The notes beneath the pieces were generated by a model, which did no database searches, was not told where the DNA came from, and saw only the letters and a program-made list of their open reading frames with translations. Positions 15,583 through 24,184 of a stretch of 64,000 nt of DNA are shown in pieces. How positions within the stretch are numbered: position 1 is the first letter of the stretch; each line of letters opens with the position of its first letter. A program made the translations under genes and the position numbers. The stretch is from Bisbaumannia sp015645095 (GTDB taxonomy: Bacteria; Pseudomonadota; Gammaproteobacteria; Pseudomonadales; Halomonadaceae). The stretch covers positions 992,001-1,056,000 of the forward strand of contig CP141893.1 of assembly GCA_036871055.1 (NCBI GenBank). Reading direction: 5' to 3'.

Positions 15583-17940
15583 ATGGACGCACACGCCAAG
15601 ATCATCGCCCGCCTCGCCGAGGAACTCGCGGTCCGCCCCCAGCAGGTGGCGGCCACCGTGGAACTGCTCGACGGCGGCGCCACCGTGCCCTTTATCGCCC
15701 GCTACCGCAAGGAAGTGACCGGGGCCCTGGACGATACCCAGCTGCGTGACCTGGAGGAGCGCCTGCGCTACCTGCGCGAGCTGGAGGAGCGCCGCGAGGC
15801 GGTGCTGGCCGCCATCGACGAGCAGGGCAAGCTCACCGACGAGCTGGCCGGCTTGATCCGTGCCGCCGACACCAAGCAGCGCCTGGAAGACCTCTACCTG
15901 CCCTACCGCAAGAAGCGCCGCACCAAGGCGCAGATCGCCCGGGAAGCGGGCCTCGAGCCCCTCGCCGATGCCCTGCTGGCCAACCCCGAGCTCGACCCCC
16001 AAATCGAGGCCGCCCGCTATCTTCGCCCAGCGGAAGGTGAGACGCCGGCCATCGAGGACGCCAAGGCGGCGCTCGATGGCGCCAAGCAGATCCTCATGGA
16101 GCGCTTCGCCGAGGACGCCGAGCTGGTCGGTCGGCTGCGCGAGCGGCTCTGGCAGGAGGGGCTGCTCAGCGCCCGGGTGCTCGAGGGCAAGGAGCGCGAG
16201 GGCGCCAAGTTCTCCGACTACTTCGAGCATGACGAGCCCCTGGCCCGGGTGCCCTCCCACCGCGCCCTGGCCATGTTCCGTGGCCGCAACGAGGGGGTGC
16301 TGAGCCTGGCCCTCAAGCTGCCCGGCGAGGACGAGGCGCCGCTGCATCCGGCCCAGGTGGCCATCGCCCGGCATTTCGAGATTCGCGATGAGGGCCGTGC
16401 CGCCGACAAGTGGCTCGCCGAGGTGGTGCGCTGGACCTGGCGGGTCAAGCTCTACACCCACCTGGAGACCGAGCTGATGGGCCGGCTGCGCGAGCGCGCC
16501 GAGCTGGCCGCCATCGAGGTCTTCGCCGCCAACCTCAAGGACCTGCTGCTGGCCGCTCCGGCGGGCCCCAAGGCGACCCTGGCCATCGACCCGGGCCTGC
16601 GCACCGGCTGCAAGGTGGCGGTGGTGGATGCCACCGGCCAGTTCCTCGAACAGGCCACCATCTTCCCCCATGCCCCCCGCAACGCCTGGGATGCCTCCCT
16701 CGCCGAGCTGGCCAGGCTGGTGGAGAAGCATGACGTCGAGCTGATCGCCGTGGGCAACGGCACCGCCAGCCGCGAGACCGACAAGCTGGCCGGCGAGCTG
16801 GTCAAGCGCCTGAGCGGGCGTCGCCTGGCCAAGGTGATGGTCAGCGAGGCCGGCGCCTCGGTCTACTCCGCCTCGGAGTATGCCTCCCGGGAGCTGCCCG
16901 ACCTGGATGTCACCATCCGCGGTGCCGTCTCCATCGCCCGGCGCCTGCAGGACCCGCTGGCCGAGCTGGTCAAGATCGAGCCCAAGTCGATCGGCGTGGG
17001 CCAGTACCAGCACGACGTCTCCCAGTTGCAGCTCTCCAAGAGCCTGGAGGCGGTGATCGAGGACTGCGTCAACGCCGTGGGGGTGGACCTCAACACCGCC
17101 TCCAGTGCCCTGCTGGCGCGAGTGGCGGGCCTCAACCCGGCGCTCGCCGAGAATATCGTCGCCCGCCGCAACGCCGAGGGCGCCTTCGCCAGCCGCCAGC
17201 AGCTCCTCGACGTCAGCCGCCTGGGACCCAAGACCTTCGAGCAGTGCGCCGGCTTCCTGCGCATCATGAACGGCGACAACCCCCTGGATGGTAGCGCCGT
17301 CCACCCGGAGGCCTACCCCCTGGTGGAGCGCATCGCCCAGCGCAGCGCCCGCCAGGTGGCCAGCCTGATCGGCGACAGTGCCACCCTCAAGTCGCTCAAG
17401 CCCGCCGACTTCGCCGACGAACGCTTCGGGGTGCCCACGGTGAGCGACATCCTCAAGGAGCTGGACAAGCCGGGCCGCGACCCGCGTCCCGAGTTCAAGG
17501 CCGCCGAGTTCCGCGAGGGGGTCGAGACCCTCAAGGACCTGGAGCCGGGGATGATCCTCGAGGGCAGCGTCACCAACGTGACCCACTTCGGTGCCTTCGT
17601 CGATATCGGCGTCCATCAGGACGGCCTGGTGCATATCTCGGCGCTCTCCGACAAGTTCGTCGAGGATCCGCGCTCGGTGGTCAAGGCCGGCGATATCGTC
17701 AAGGTCAAGGTGATGAGCGTGGACCTGGAGCGCGCCCGTATCGGCCTCTCCATGCGTCTCGACGACCAGCCCGGCGAGGACAACAGCCAGGCGCCGCGCC
17801 GCGGCGGCGAGCGCCCGGCCGGCAAGGGGTATGGCGGCAAGGGGCGCGGCGGCAAGCCGCAGCGCCAGTCGAGCGGCGGCGATAGCCAGCCGATGGGTGC
17901 CCTGGGGGCGGCCCTGCTGAAGGCCCGCGACAAGGGCTAA
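15583..17940 (+). CDS. tex: Tex family RNA-binding transcription accessory protein
   Basis: Tex is a cytosolic nucleic-acid-binding protein related to eukaryotic Spt6 and involved in transcription and RNA handling. Domains in order: helical N-terminal Tex region (LARLAEELAVRPQQV, FIARYRKEVTGALDD), a YqgF/RuvC-like domain beginning at ATLAIDPGLRTGCKVAVVD (about residue 333), the helix-hairpin-helix region (VGVDLNTASSALLARVAGL), and a C-terminal S1 domain (LEPGMILEGSVTNVTHFGAFVDIGVHQDGLVHIS, about 650-720). A glycine- and basic-rich tail follows (GKGYGGKGRGGK). 785 residues, normal. Confidence 0.96.
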   Translation: MDAHAKIIARLAEELAVRPQQVAATVELLDGGATVPFIARYRKEVTGALDDTQLRDLEERLRYLRELEERREAVLAAIDEQGKLTDELAGLIRAADTKQRLEDLYLPYRKKRRTKAQIAREAGLEPLADALLANPELDPQIEAARYLRPAEGETPAIEDAKAALDGAKQILMERFAEDAELVGRLRERLWQEGLLSARVLEGKEREGAKFSDYFEHDEPLARVPSHRALAMFRGRNEGVLSLALKLPGEDEAPLHPAQVAIARHFEIRDEGRAADKWLAEVVRWTWRVKLYTHLETELMGRLRERAELAAIEVFAANLKDLLLAAPAGPKATLAIDPGLRTGCKVAVVDATGQFLEQATIFPHAPRNAWDASLAELARLVEKHDVELIAVGNGTASRETDKLAGELVKRLSGRRLAKVMVSEAGASVYSASEYASRELPDLDVTIRGAVSIARRLQDPLAELVKIEPKSIGVGQYQHDVSQLQLSKSLEAVIEDCVNAVGVDLNTASSALLARVAGLNPALAENIVARRNAEGAFASRQQLLDVSRLGPKTFEQCAGFLRIMNGDNPLDGSAVHPEAYPLVERIAQRSARQVASLIGDSATLKSLKPADFADERFGVPTVSDILKELDKPGRDPRPEFKAAEFREGVETLKDLEPGMILEGSVTNVTHFGAFVDIGVHQDGLVHISALSDKFVEDPRSVVKAGDIVKVKVMSVDLERARIGLSMRLDDQPGEDNSQAPRRGGERPAGKGYGGKGRGGKPQRQSSGGDSQPMGALGAALLKARDKG

Positions 17941-18028
17941 GCTGAGCTCAGGGCACCAGGGCTATCACAGCGCTTGCCAACGATATTCGAGGCGGCTCGG
18001 CCGCCTCCCATGACATGGGGTGTTGATC

Positions 18029-19639
18029 TTGTCCGAGCAACTCAAAACCGTCATCGGACGGCTCAAGGGACCGGCCCGCCAGGGGCTGATCGGGCGCATT
18101 CGCCGGGGCATCGAGAAGGAGGGGCTGCGGGTCGAGGGCGACGGGCGCATCGCCCAGACGCCGCACCCGCGGGGCCTGGGGTCCAAGCTGACCCATCCGC
18201 ACATCACCACCGACTACTCCGAGGCGCTCTTGGAGTACATCACGCCGGTCACCTGTCGCCCCGAGGATGCCCTGGACTTCCTGGCCGACCTGCACCGCTT
18301 CAGCTATCGCGAGCTCGGCGACGAGCTGATCTGGCCGGCCAGCATGCCCTCGCGGCTGGCGGGCAATGCCAGCATTCCCATCGCCGACTACGGGCACTCC
18401 AATGTGGGCACCATGAAGCACGTCTACCGCAAGGGACTGGACGTGCGCTACGGGCGCATCATGCAGGCGATCGCCGGGGTGCACTACAACCTCTCTTTCC
18501 CCGATACCCTCTGGCAGCAGCTGCAGGCGATCGACGGCGCCGAGGGGCAGGCCCTGAGCGACTACCGCTCCAGCCGCTATTTCGGGCTGATTCGCCAGTT
18601 CCGTCGCCACAGCTGGCTGCTGATGTACCTGTTCGGCGCCTCGCCGGCCTTCGATAAGAGCTTCCTCGATGGCCGCGAGGCCCCGCAGGAACTGGGGCTG
18701 CGCCGCCACGGCGAGGCGACGCTGCTCTCGCCCTATGCCACCAGCCTGCGCATGTCCGGCCTCGGCTATCAGAACAAGGTGCAGGCGCAGTTGAAGATCT
18801 GTTTCAATTCCCTCTCCAACTACGTGGGCACCCTGCGCCACGCCATCGCCACCCCCTGGCCCGCCTATGAGGCCCTGGGCGTCAAGACGGGGGAGGGCTG
18901 GCAGCAGCTCAATGCCAATATCCTGCAGATCGAGAACGAGTACTACAGCGATATCCGCCCCAAGCGGGTCGCTCGTCAGGACGAGACTCCCAGCCAGGCC
19001 CTGGAGGCCCGCGGCGTCGAATATATCGAGATCCGTTGCCTGGACCTCAATCCCTTCCTGCCGCTGGGCATCGACGCCACCCAGATGCGCTTCCTCGACA
19101 CCTTCATGCTCTGGTGCCTGCTCTCCGAGAGCCCCTGGATCGACGATGCCGAGTGCGACCACCTGGACGACAATCGCCGCCTGGTCGTGGAGCGCGGCCG
19201 CGACCCCGAGGCGCGACTCTACCTCGATGGCGTGGAGCGTCAGTTGGCGGAGTGTGCCGAGGCGATCTTCGCCGAACTGGGCCAGGTGGCCGAGTTGCTC
19301 GATGCCCAGGAGGGCGGCTCGCCCCATGCCGAGGCCCTGGAGGCCCTGGCGCCGCGGCTGCGAGACTCCGCCCAGACCCCGGCGGGACAACTGCTGAGCC
19401 TGCTCGAGGCGAGCGGCGACGACTTCGTCGAGGCGACCCTGGCGCTGGCCCGGGAGCAGGCGGCTCAATGGCGTGACGAGGCCATGGACCCGGCCCGGGA
19501 GGCGCTCTTCACCGAGCTCGGCGAGACTTCCCATCGCCAGCAGCGGGAGCTCGAGGCCGCCGATGATGGCTCCTTCGATGACTTCCTGGGGCGCTACTTC
19601 GCCCTGGCCCGTGAACCCCGCGGTACCCCCGTGGTCTGA
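18029..19639 (+). CDS. gshA: Glutamate-cysteine ligase GshA
   Basis: ATP-dependent first step of glutathione synthesis. The sequence has the proteobacterial type 1 pattern: EKEGLRVEGDGRIAQTPHPRGLGSKLTHPHITTDYSEALLEYITP near the N-terminus and MKHVYRKGLDVRYGRIMQAIAGVHYN downstream. TTG 18029 (MSEQLKTVIGRLKG) is chosen because GGGGTG lies seven bases before it and the product then starts as other GshA proteins do; GTG 18020 and TTG 18023 are alternatives. 536 residues, close to the usual 520. dsbB follows after a hairpin. Confidence 0.94.
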   Translation: MSEQLKTVIGRLKGPARQGLIGRIRRGIEKEGLRVEGDGRIAQTPHPRGLGSKLTHPHITTDYSEALLEYITPVTCRPEDALDFLADLHRFSYRELGDELIWPASMPSRLAGNASIPIADYGHSNVGTMKHVYRKGLDVRYGRIMQAIAGVHYNLSFPDTLWQQLQAIDGAEGQALSDYRSSRYFGLIRQFRRHSWLLMYLFGASPAFDKSFLDGREAPQELGLRRHGEATLLSPYATSLRMSGLGYQNKVQAQLKICFNSLSNYVGTLRHAIATPWPAYEALGVKTGEGWQQLNANILQIENEYYSDIRPKRVARQDETPSQALEARGVEYIEIRCLDLNPFLPLGIDATQMRFLDTFMLWCLLSESPWIDDAECDHLDDNRRLVVERGRDPEARLYLDGVERQLAECAEAIFAELGQVAELLDAQEGGSPHAEALEALAPRLRDSAQTPAGQLLSLLEASGDDFVEATLALAREQAAQWRDEAMDPAREALFTELGETSHRQQRELEAADDGSFDDFLGRYFALAREPRGTPVV

Positions 19640-19649
19640 CCCTGCGTTT

Positions 19650-19670
19650 GCCCCCTCGCGTGGAGGGGGC
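19650..19670 (+). terminator. Stem-loop between gshA and dsbB
   Basis: GCCCCCTC (19650-19657) pairs with GAGGGGGC (19663-19670). There is no T-run, so it may act as a 3' stabiliser or attenuator rather than a full terminator. Confidence 0.5.
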
Positions 19671-19698
19671 GCCGACCCAGTAAAGGAATCCTGAGCCG

Positions 19699-20214
19699 AT
19701 GATGGCGACCCTTGCGACCTGGAGTCCCCGCCGCTGGAGCCTGGCGGGGCTCGCGTTCTGTGTGTTGATGCTGGCGGTGGCCCTGGGGCTGGAGCACCTG
19801 GCCGGCCTGGCACCCTGCCCGCTATGTATCTTCCAGCGCGTGGCGGTGCTGGCCGTGGCCCTGGTGCTGGCCGCCGCGGCGCTTCATAACCCCGCCGGCC
19901 GCGGCGGCCGGCTCGCCTATGGCGGCCTGGGTTTGCTGGCGGTGCTGGGGGGCATCGGGGTGGCCTGGCGCCATCTCTGGTTGCAGTCGCTGCCGGCGGA
20001 CCAGGTGCCCAGCTGCGGCCCCGGCCTCGACTATATGATGGAGGTGCTGCCCTTCCAGGAGGTGCTGGCCATGGTGCTCTCCGGCTCCGGGGAGTGCGCC
20101 GAGATCGACTTCCTGTGGTGGGGGATCTCCCTGCCGGGCTGGACCCTGATCGGTTTCCTGGTGTTGGCCCTGGCGCCCCTGGGGCTGCTGTGGCGCGGCC
20201 TTCGGAGCGATTGA
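19699..20214 (+). CDS. dsbB: Disulfide bond formation protein DsbB
   Basis: Inner-membrane quinone reductase that reoxidises DsbA. Four hydrophobic helices are visible. The first periplasmic Cys pair is CPLC at residues 40-43; the second pair is the Cys of PSCGPGLDYMM and that of GSGECAEID, all four required. The quinone-associated FQR motif (CIFQRVAV) follows CPLC. 171 residues. An AAGGAA box stands 11 bases before ATG 19699. Confidence 0.95.
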   Translation: MMATLATWSPRRWSLAGLAFCVLMLAVALGLEHLAGLAPCPLCIFQRVAVLAVALVLAAAALHNPAGRGGRLAYGGLGLLAVLGGIGVAWRHLWLQSLPADQVPSCGPGLDYMMEVLPFQEVLAMVLSGSGECAEIDFLWWGISLPGWTLIGFLVLALAPLGLLWRGLRSD

Positions 20215-20321
20215 CTCGACCACAAACGAGCGTTGGTTGATGGTGTTCACGCCGGGGCATTGACACTCGCCTCGACTCGGGTGAGTCTGGATGGCGAGCC
20301 GAGAGTCGCGAGGGAAGAGCC

Positions 20322-20825
20322 ATGCTGGAAGAGTGCAAGACGGCCCTGGAGCGCTGGGGCGGGGTACACCGACTGATCGATCGCTGGCTGGATCAGCGCC
20401 GCGAGCTGCTGGTCACCTTCATGGACCTCAAGGAGGCCTGTGACGCCGAGCTGGACGCGGTGGAGAAGAGTCAGATCGATGCCTTCAGCGAGCTGCTGAT
20501 GGACTATATCAGCGCCGGCCACTTCGAGATCTACCCCCAGTTGCGCGAGGAGGCCAGGGCCTTCCACGACCACGACGCCCTGGCCCTGGCCGACAAGCTG
20601 CTGCAGCGCCTGGAGCTGTCCACCGAGCTGGTGCTGGCCTTCGATGAAGACTACTCTACCCCGAGTCGCTGCCAGCACTACCTGTCCCGGCTGCCGGCCT
20701 GGCTCGACCGCCTGGCCAAGGGGCTCGGCGAACGCTTCTCCCTGGAAGATCAGCTGATCGAGCGGCTGCATGCCGCCCACTCGCCGCCGCCGGCCTCCCA
20801 GGCCGCGGCTCGGCTCTCGCCTTGA
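20322..20825 (+). CDS. rsd: Rsd/AlgQ family anti-sigma-70 factor
   Basis: Binds the housekeeping sigma factor and favours alternative sigmas in stationary phase; AlgQ of Pseudomonas is the orthologue. The helical protein begins LEECKTALERWGGVHRLIDRWLDQRRELLVTFMDL, the family signature, followed by QIDAFSELLMDYISAGHFEIY and a C-terminal helical bundle. 167 residues. Location beside dsbB is conserved in pseudomonads. A long perfect hairpin follows, between this gene and convergent mqo. Confidence 0.92.
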   Translation: MLEECKTALERWGGVHRLIDRWLDQRRELLVTFMDLKEACDAELDAVEKSQIDAFSELLMDYISAGHFEIYPQLREEARAFHDHDALALADKLLQRLELSTELVLAFDEDYSTPSRCQHYLSRLPAWLDRLAKGLGERFSLEDQLIERLHAAHSPPPASQAAARLSP

Positions 20826-20861
20826 GCCACCGCTCGCCGCTCCGACTCGCCCGCTGATAAC

Positions 20862-20895
20862 GACGACGCCCCGACCAAATGGTCGGGGCGTCGTC
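20862..20895. terminator. Bidirectional hairpin between rsd and mqo
   Basis: A perfect 15-bp stem (20862-20876 with 20881-20895) closes on AAAT. It separates two convergent genes; neither side has a strong T-run. Confidence 0.65.
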
Positions 20896-20915
20896 ATGAT
20901 GCGAGGCGGTTCGGT

Positions 20916-22313
20916 CTACATCAGGGAGTGGGCCTCGGGGCGCTCCAGGTCGGTAAGGGGGATCTCGCCGGTGAGCAGGTCGCGCTCGAAGGCCTCCTTG
21001 TCGACATTGAAGCCGAGGAACTCCTGGGCCAGGTACATATCCTTCTCGGCGTTGCCCAGGCAGCTGGTGCCGCCGGGGGAGGGCGTCATATTGAAGACGA
21101 TGCCGGTACCCGGGTTGATCTTCGCCTCGCCCATCACCAGCTTCTGCTTCTCCTTGTCGATCAGCTGCGGGCGCACCCCGCCGAAGCCCTTGGCGAAGGT
21201 CACGTCCTGGACGGTGAGGCTGGGCACGATCTTCTTGATGTCCTTGAGGAAGAGGCGCTCGCGCAGCACCGGCACCTCGAACAGGAAGTTCTTGAAGATA
21301 TAGCGGCGGATATCGCGCACCTTCATCAGGTCCCAGAGGGCCTTGACGACGTTGCGGTCCAGGCGCAGCACCTTGAGGAACTCGAAGAAGGTCTTGCCGT
21401 TGTAGCGCTCCAGCAGGGGCAGCATCAGGGCCGTCGGGCCGAAGCGGGTCTTGCCTTCCACCAGCACGTCCGGGTCGCCGTGCACCGCGGCGAAGGGCAG
21501 GTTCTCGTTCTGCACGGTGTAGACCTTGCCGTTGAGCACCTGGGGCGTGAAGTAGAAGGAGCCGGCCATGGGCAGGCAGGACTTGTCCAGGCCGTACCCC
21601 ATCTTGTGGGCGAACAGCAGGGAGTGACCGCCGGCGCTGACCACCACGTAACGAGCGGTGAGGGTGCCCTTGTTGGGGGTCTTGACCCGGAACAGCTTGT
21701 CCTCGCCCTGGGTGATCGACTCCACCGCGGTGGAGAGATGCACGTCGCAGGTCGCGCCCTTTTCCTGGGCGCTCTGCTGGGCCTGTTCCACGAAGGCCTC
21801 GGAGAGGGTGGTGTAGTTCACCGCGGTGTATTCGTCGGTGGAACCCATGGCCACGATGGGTTCCTCCGGGCGGCGTCCCTCCACCAGCTTGGGCTCCAGC
21901 TCGGCGATGTCATCCCGCTCCAGCAGACGCATCTTGGGGAAGAGAGCCTGGAACTTGGTGAAGCGCTGGCGCAGGAAGTCGCACTCGCTCTCGCCCACCC
22001 CCAGCACCATCTTCGGGTATTGGTAGACGATCTTGTCGCGCTGCTCGGGGGCCAGCTTGGTGGCGAAGTTGACCACCATGCCCGCGGTGCGCTTGGTGAC
22101 CTTGGCCTTCTCGAGGGTGTAGTTGGTCTCGATATCGCCACAGTGGATCGTCTGGCTGTTGTTGCGGCCATGGGAGTTGACGATGGCCACATGGTCATAC
22201 TTCTCGACCAGGCCCAGGGCCTTGAGGTCGGTATAGCGCGCCAGCTCGTAGAGGAGGGCGGTGCCGGAGACGCCGCCACCCACGATCAGAACGTCATAGG
22301 TCGGTGTGGACAT
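20916..22313 (-). CDS. mqo: Malate:quinone oxidoreductase, short epsilonproteobacterial type
   Basis: FAD enzyme that oxidises malate to oxaloacetate and passes electrons to quinone. The start at 22313 gives MSTPTYDVLIVGGGVSGTALLYEL, a dinucleotide-binding motif. From memory the body closely follows the Helicobacter/Campylobacter Mqo pattern: NSQTIHCGDIETNYT, MGYGLDKSCLPMAGSFYF, VYTVQNENLPFAAVHGDPD, RFGPTALMLPLLERY and FNMTPSPGGTSCLGNA. At 465 residues it is shorter than the 500-550 of E. coli or Pseudomonas Mqo. A TATAAT box lies about 110 bases upstream. Together with pckA it handles oxaloacetate. Precise substrate is inferred from family likeness. Confidence 0.85.
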   Translation of the reverse strand: MSTPTYDVLIVGGGVSGTALLYELARYTDLKALGLVEKYDHVAIVNSHGRNNSQTIHCGDIETNYTLEKAKVTKRTAGMVVNFATKLAPEQRDKIVYQYPKMVLGVGESECDFLRQRFTKFQALFPKMRLLERDDIAELEPKLVEGRRPEEPIVAMGSTDEYTAVNYTTLSEAFVEQAQQSAQEKGATCDVHLSTAVESITQGEDKLFRVKTPNKGTLTARYVVVSAGGHSLLFAHKMGYGLDKSCLPMAGSFYFTPQVLNGKVYTVQNENLPFAAVHGDPDVLVEGKTRFGPTALMLPLLERYNGKTFFEFLKVLRLDRNVVKALWDLMKVRDIRRYIFKNFLFEVPVLRERLFLKDIKKIVPSLTVQDVTFAKGFGGVRPQLIDKEKQKLVMGEAKINPGTGIVFNMTPSPGGTSCLGNAEKDMYLAQEFLGFNVDKEAFERDLLTGEIPLTDLERPEAHSLM

Positions 22314-22733
22314 GGGAGGTTCTCGCTTGCCTGGTGCGGGAGTCACCCTCCAGGGATTGCCCGGAGGCCCTGGCCTGCCGCCTAGGTTGGCCATCGGCAG
22401 GCTCGACGAATCGATGCAGGCATTATAGCCATTCTGGCGGCAAAGAGAATCCATGCCAAAGCTAGACTTTATGGGTGTGGTGGCGGGCATAAGGAATAGC
22501 TTTGGCTGGGTTTATTGGTTTTTATCTATAAATAACAATTACTTGAGCTGTTTTCTTTGGTGGGCCAGGGTTTGTGCGGTGCAATATAAAACTTTTGTAT
22601 GGGGTATGCCTGATGATGGCTATCGGCGTGATCCCGGGGCGCCGGCTCCCCCCATCGGGGGATCTCTGCCATAATCGGGGGCTTTTCGACCACCAACCGC
22701 GGCGCCTGAGGCGCCGACTGAGAGGGGAACGCA
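22314..22733. other. Intergenic region mqo-HAD phosphatase (divergent)
   Basis: A 420-base divergent gap. A TATAAT on the minus strand (22422-22427) is a likely mqo -10. An unusually AT-rich stretch at about 22,490-22,620 follows, without a convincing gene: the 73-codon plus-strand frame there has no family resemblance and a poor start. CATAAT at about 22,670 may be the -10 of the phosphatase gene. Confidence 0.5.
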
Positions 22734-23390
22734 GTGAGCCTGGCCATCTTCGACCTCGACAACACCCTGCTGAGCATCGACAGCGACCATGCCTGGGGCG
22801 AATTTCTGCTGGAGCAGGGGGCGGTGGATCCGGTCAGCTACCGCGAGGCCAACGACCGTTTCCTGCGTGACTACGAGAACGGCACCCTGGATATGGCGGC
22901 CTTTCTCGAAGTGGCCCTCAAGCCCCTGGCCGAGAACACCCCGGAGCAGCTGGCGGCCTGGCATCAGCAGTTCATGGCCAGCAAGATCGAGCCACATATC
23001 CTGCCCAAGGGCGAGGAGCTGCTGGCCCGCCATCGCTCCCGGGGCGACACCCTGCTGATCATCACCGCCACCAACCGCTTTATTACCGGCCCCATCGCCG
23101 AGCGGCTGGGGGTGGATGAGCTGATCGCCGTGGAGCCGGAGGTGCTCGACGGCCGTTATACCGGCAAGGTGTCCGGCGTACCCAGCTATCGCGAGGGCAA
23201 GGTGGTGCGCCTGGAGGCCTGGCTCGAGGACAAGGAGTTCGGCCTCGAGGATGCGTGGTTCTACAGCGATTCGCACAACGACCTGCCGCTGCTGGAGAAG
23301 GTCGAACACCCGGTGGCGGTGGACCCGGACGAGACCCTGCGCACCGAGGCGGAGCGTCGCGGCTGGCGGATTATCAGCCTGCGGGAGTGA
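22734..23390 (+). CDS. HAD-IB family phosphatase (SerB-like)
   Basis: A HAD hydrolase of subfamily IB, as phosphoserine phosphatase. Motif I is FDLDNTLL at residues 5-12 (nucleophile Asp), motif II is IITATN, the motif III Lys is in YREGKVVRLEAWL, and motif IV is FYSDSHNDLPLLE. The start is GTG 22734 after GAGAGGGG. 218 residues. In Pseudomonas a homologue of this kind precedes rppH-ptsP and has been assigned histidinol-phosphatase activity; phosphoserine is the other possibility. Confidence 0.88.
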   Translation: MSLAIFDLDNTLLSIDSDHAWGEFLLEQGAVDPVSYREANDRFLRDYENGTLDMAAFLEVALKPLAENTPEQLAAWHQQFMASKIEPHILPKGEELLARHRSRGDTLLIITATNRFITGPIAERLGVDELIAVEPEVLDGRYTGKVSGVPSYREGKVVRLEAWLEDKEFGLEDAWFYSDSHNDLPLLEKVEHPVAVDPDETLRTEAERRGWRIISLRE

Positions 23391-23456
23391 TGGCCGCCGG
23401 GTTCTACCGGCTCTCTAGTCGGCCACAACGACCGGCTTCCTCCATCCCTATTCGAC

Positions 23457-23477
23457 GGGCCGCCATTCCGGCGGCCC
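23457..23477 (+). terminator. Hairpin after HAD phosphatase gene
   Basis: GGGCCGCC (23457-23464) pairs with GGCGGCCC (23470-23477), loop ATTCC, followed by a short GCGTCTTTC tail. Confidence 0.6.
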
Positions 23478-23636
23478 GCGTCTTTCGTGGCTTTCCGGCG
23501 ATCGCCGAGGCGGGCCGGAGTCCCCGGGTGTTTCGTCGAGGCGACCACCCCTTGCGCCGCCCGTAAATGCCTTATTGATGCGCTTTCCGGCTTTGTGGAA
23601 GAATGGCTGCCATAGTGAATTCATAAGGTGATGTCC

Positions 23637-24128
23637 GTGATCGACGCTGACGGCTTTCGGCCCAACGTTGGCATTATCATTGTCAACCGCCAGTGCCAGC
23701 TGCTTTGGGCGCGTCGGGTAGGACAGAATGCGTGGCAGTTTCCCCAGGGAGGCATCAAGGCAAACGAGACTCCGCAACAGGCCCTGTATCGGGAACTGGA
23801 AGAGGAAATCGGCCTGACGGCGGCCGATGTCGAGGTGCTGGCCTGTACCCGAGGATGGCTGCGCTATCGCTTGCCACGACGCATGATACGAACGAACTCT
23901 CGGCCGGTATGCATTGGCCAGAAACAGAAGTGGTTCCTGCTGAAGATGCGCTGCCAGGAGAGCCGGATCTGCATGGATGGCACGCCCAAGCCGGAATTCG
24001 ATGGCTGGCGTTGGGTCAGTTACTGGTATCCGTTGGGGCAGGTGGTGCCCTTCAAGCGGGAGGTGTATCGGCGGGCCCTGCGTGAACTGGCGCCGCGTGT
24101 CCAGCGCCTGGCCGTGATGGGCGACTAG
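23637..24128 (+). CDS. rppH: RNA pyrophosphohydrolase RppH
   Basis: Removes pyrophosphate from the 5' end of triphosphorylated mRNA, triggering RNase E decay. The Nudix box GGIKANETPQQALYRELEEEIGL is complete. GTG 23637 is chosen because it gives MIDADGFRPNVGIIIVN, the invariant RppH N-terminus, and AAGGTGA lies five bases upstream; two earlier in-frame codons are less apt. 163 residues. Next to ptsP, as in many gammaproteobacteria. Confidence 0.95.
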   Translation: MIDADGFRPNVGIIIVNRQCQLLWARRVGQNAWQFPQGGIKANETPQQALYRELEEEIGLTAADVEVLACTRGWLRYRLPRRMIRTNSRPVCIGQKQKWFLLKMRCQESRICMDGTPKPEFDGWRWVSYWYPLGQVVPFKREVYRRALRELAPRVQRLAVMGD

Positions 24129-24184
24129 TCGCGGAGGGGCTCGACCGAACCTCAACCATTTCAATCATTACAAGAAGATACGCT

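Noticed and set aside
22453..22674. 73-codon plus-strand frame in the AT-rich gap before the HAD phosphatase
   Set aside because: No ribosome-binding site, odd composition and no family likeness; overlaps the probable promoter of the next gene.
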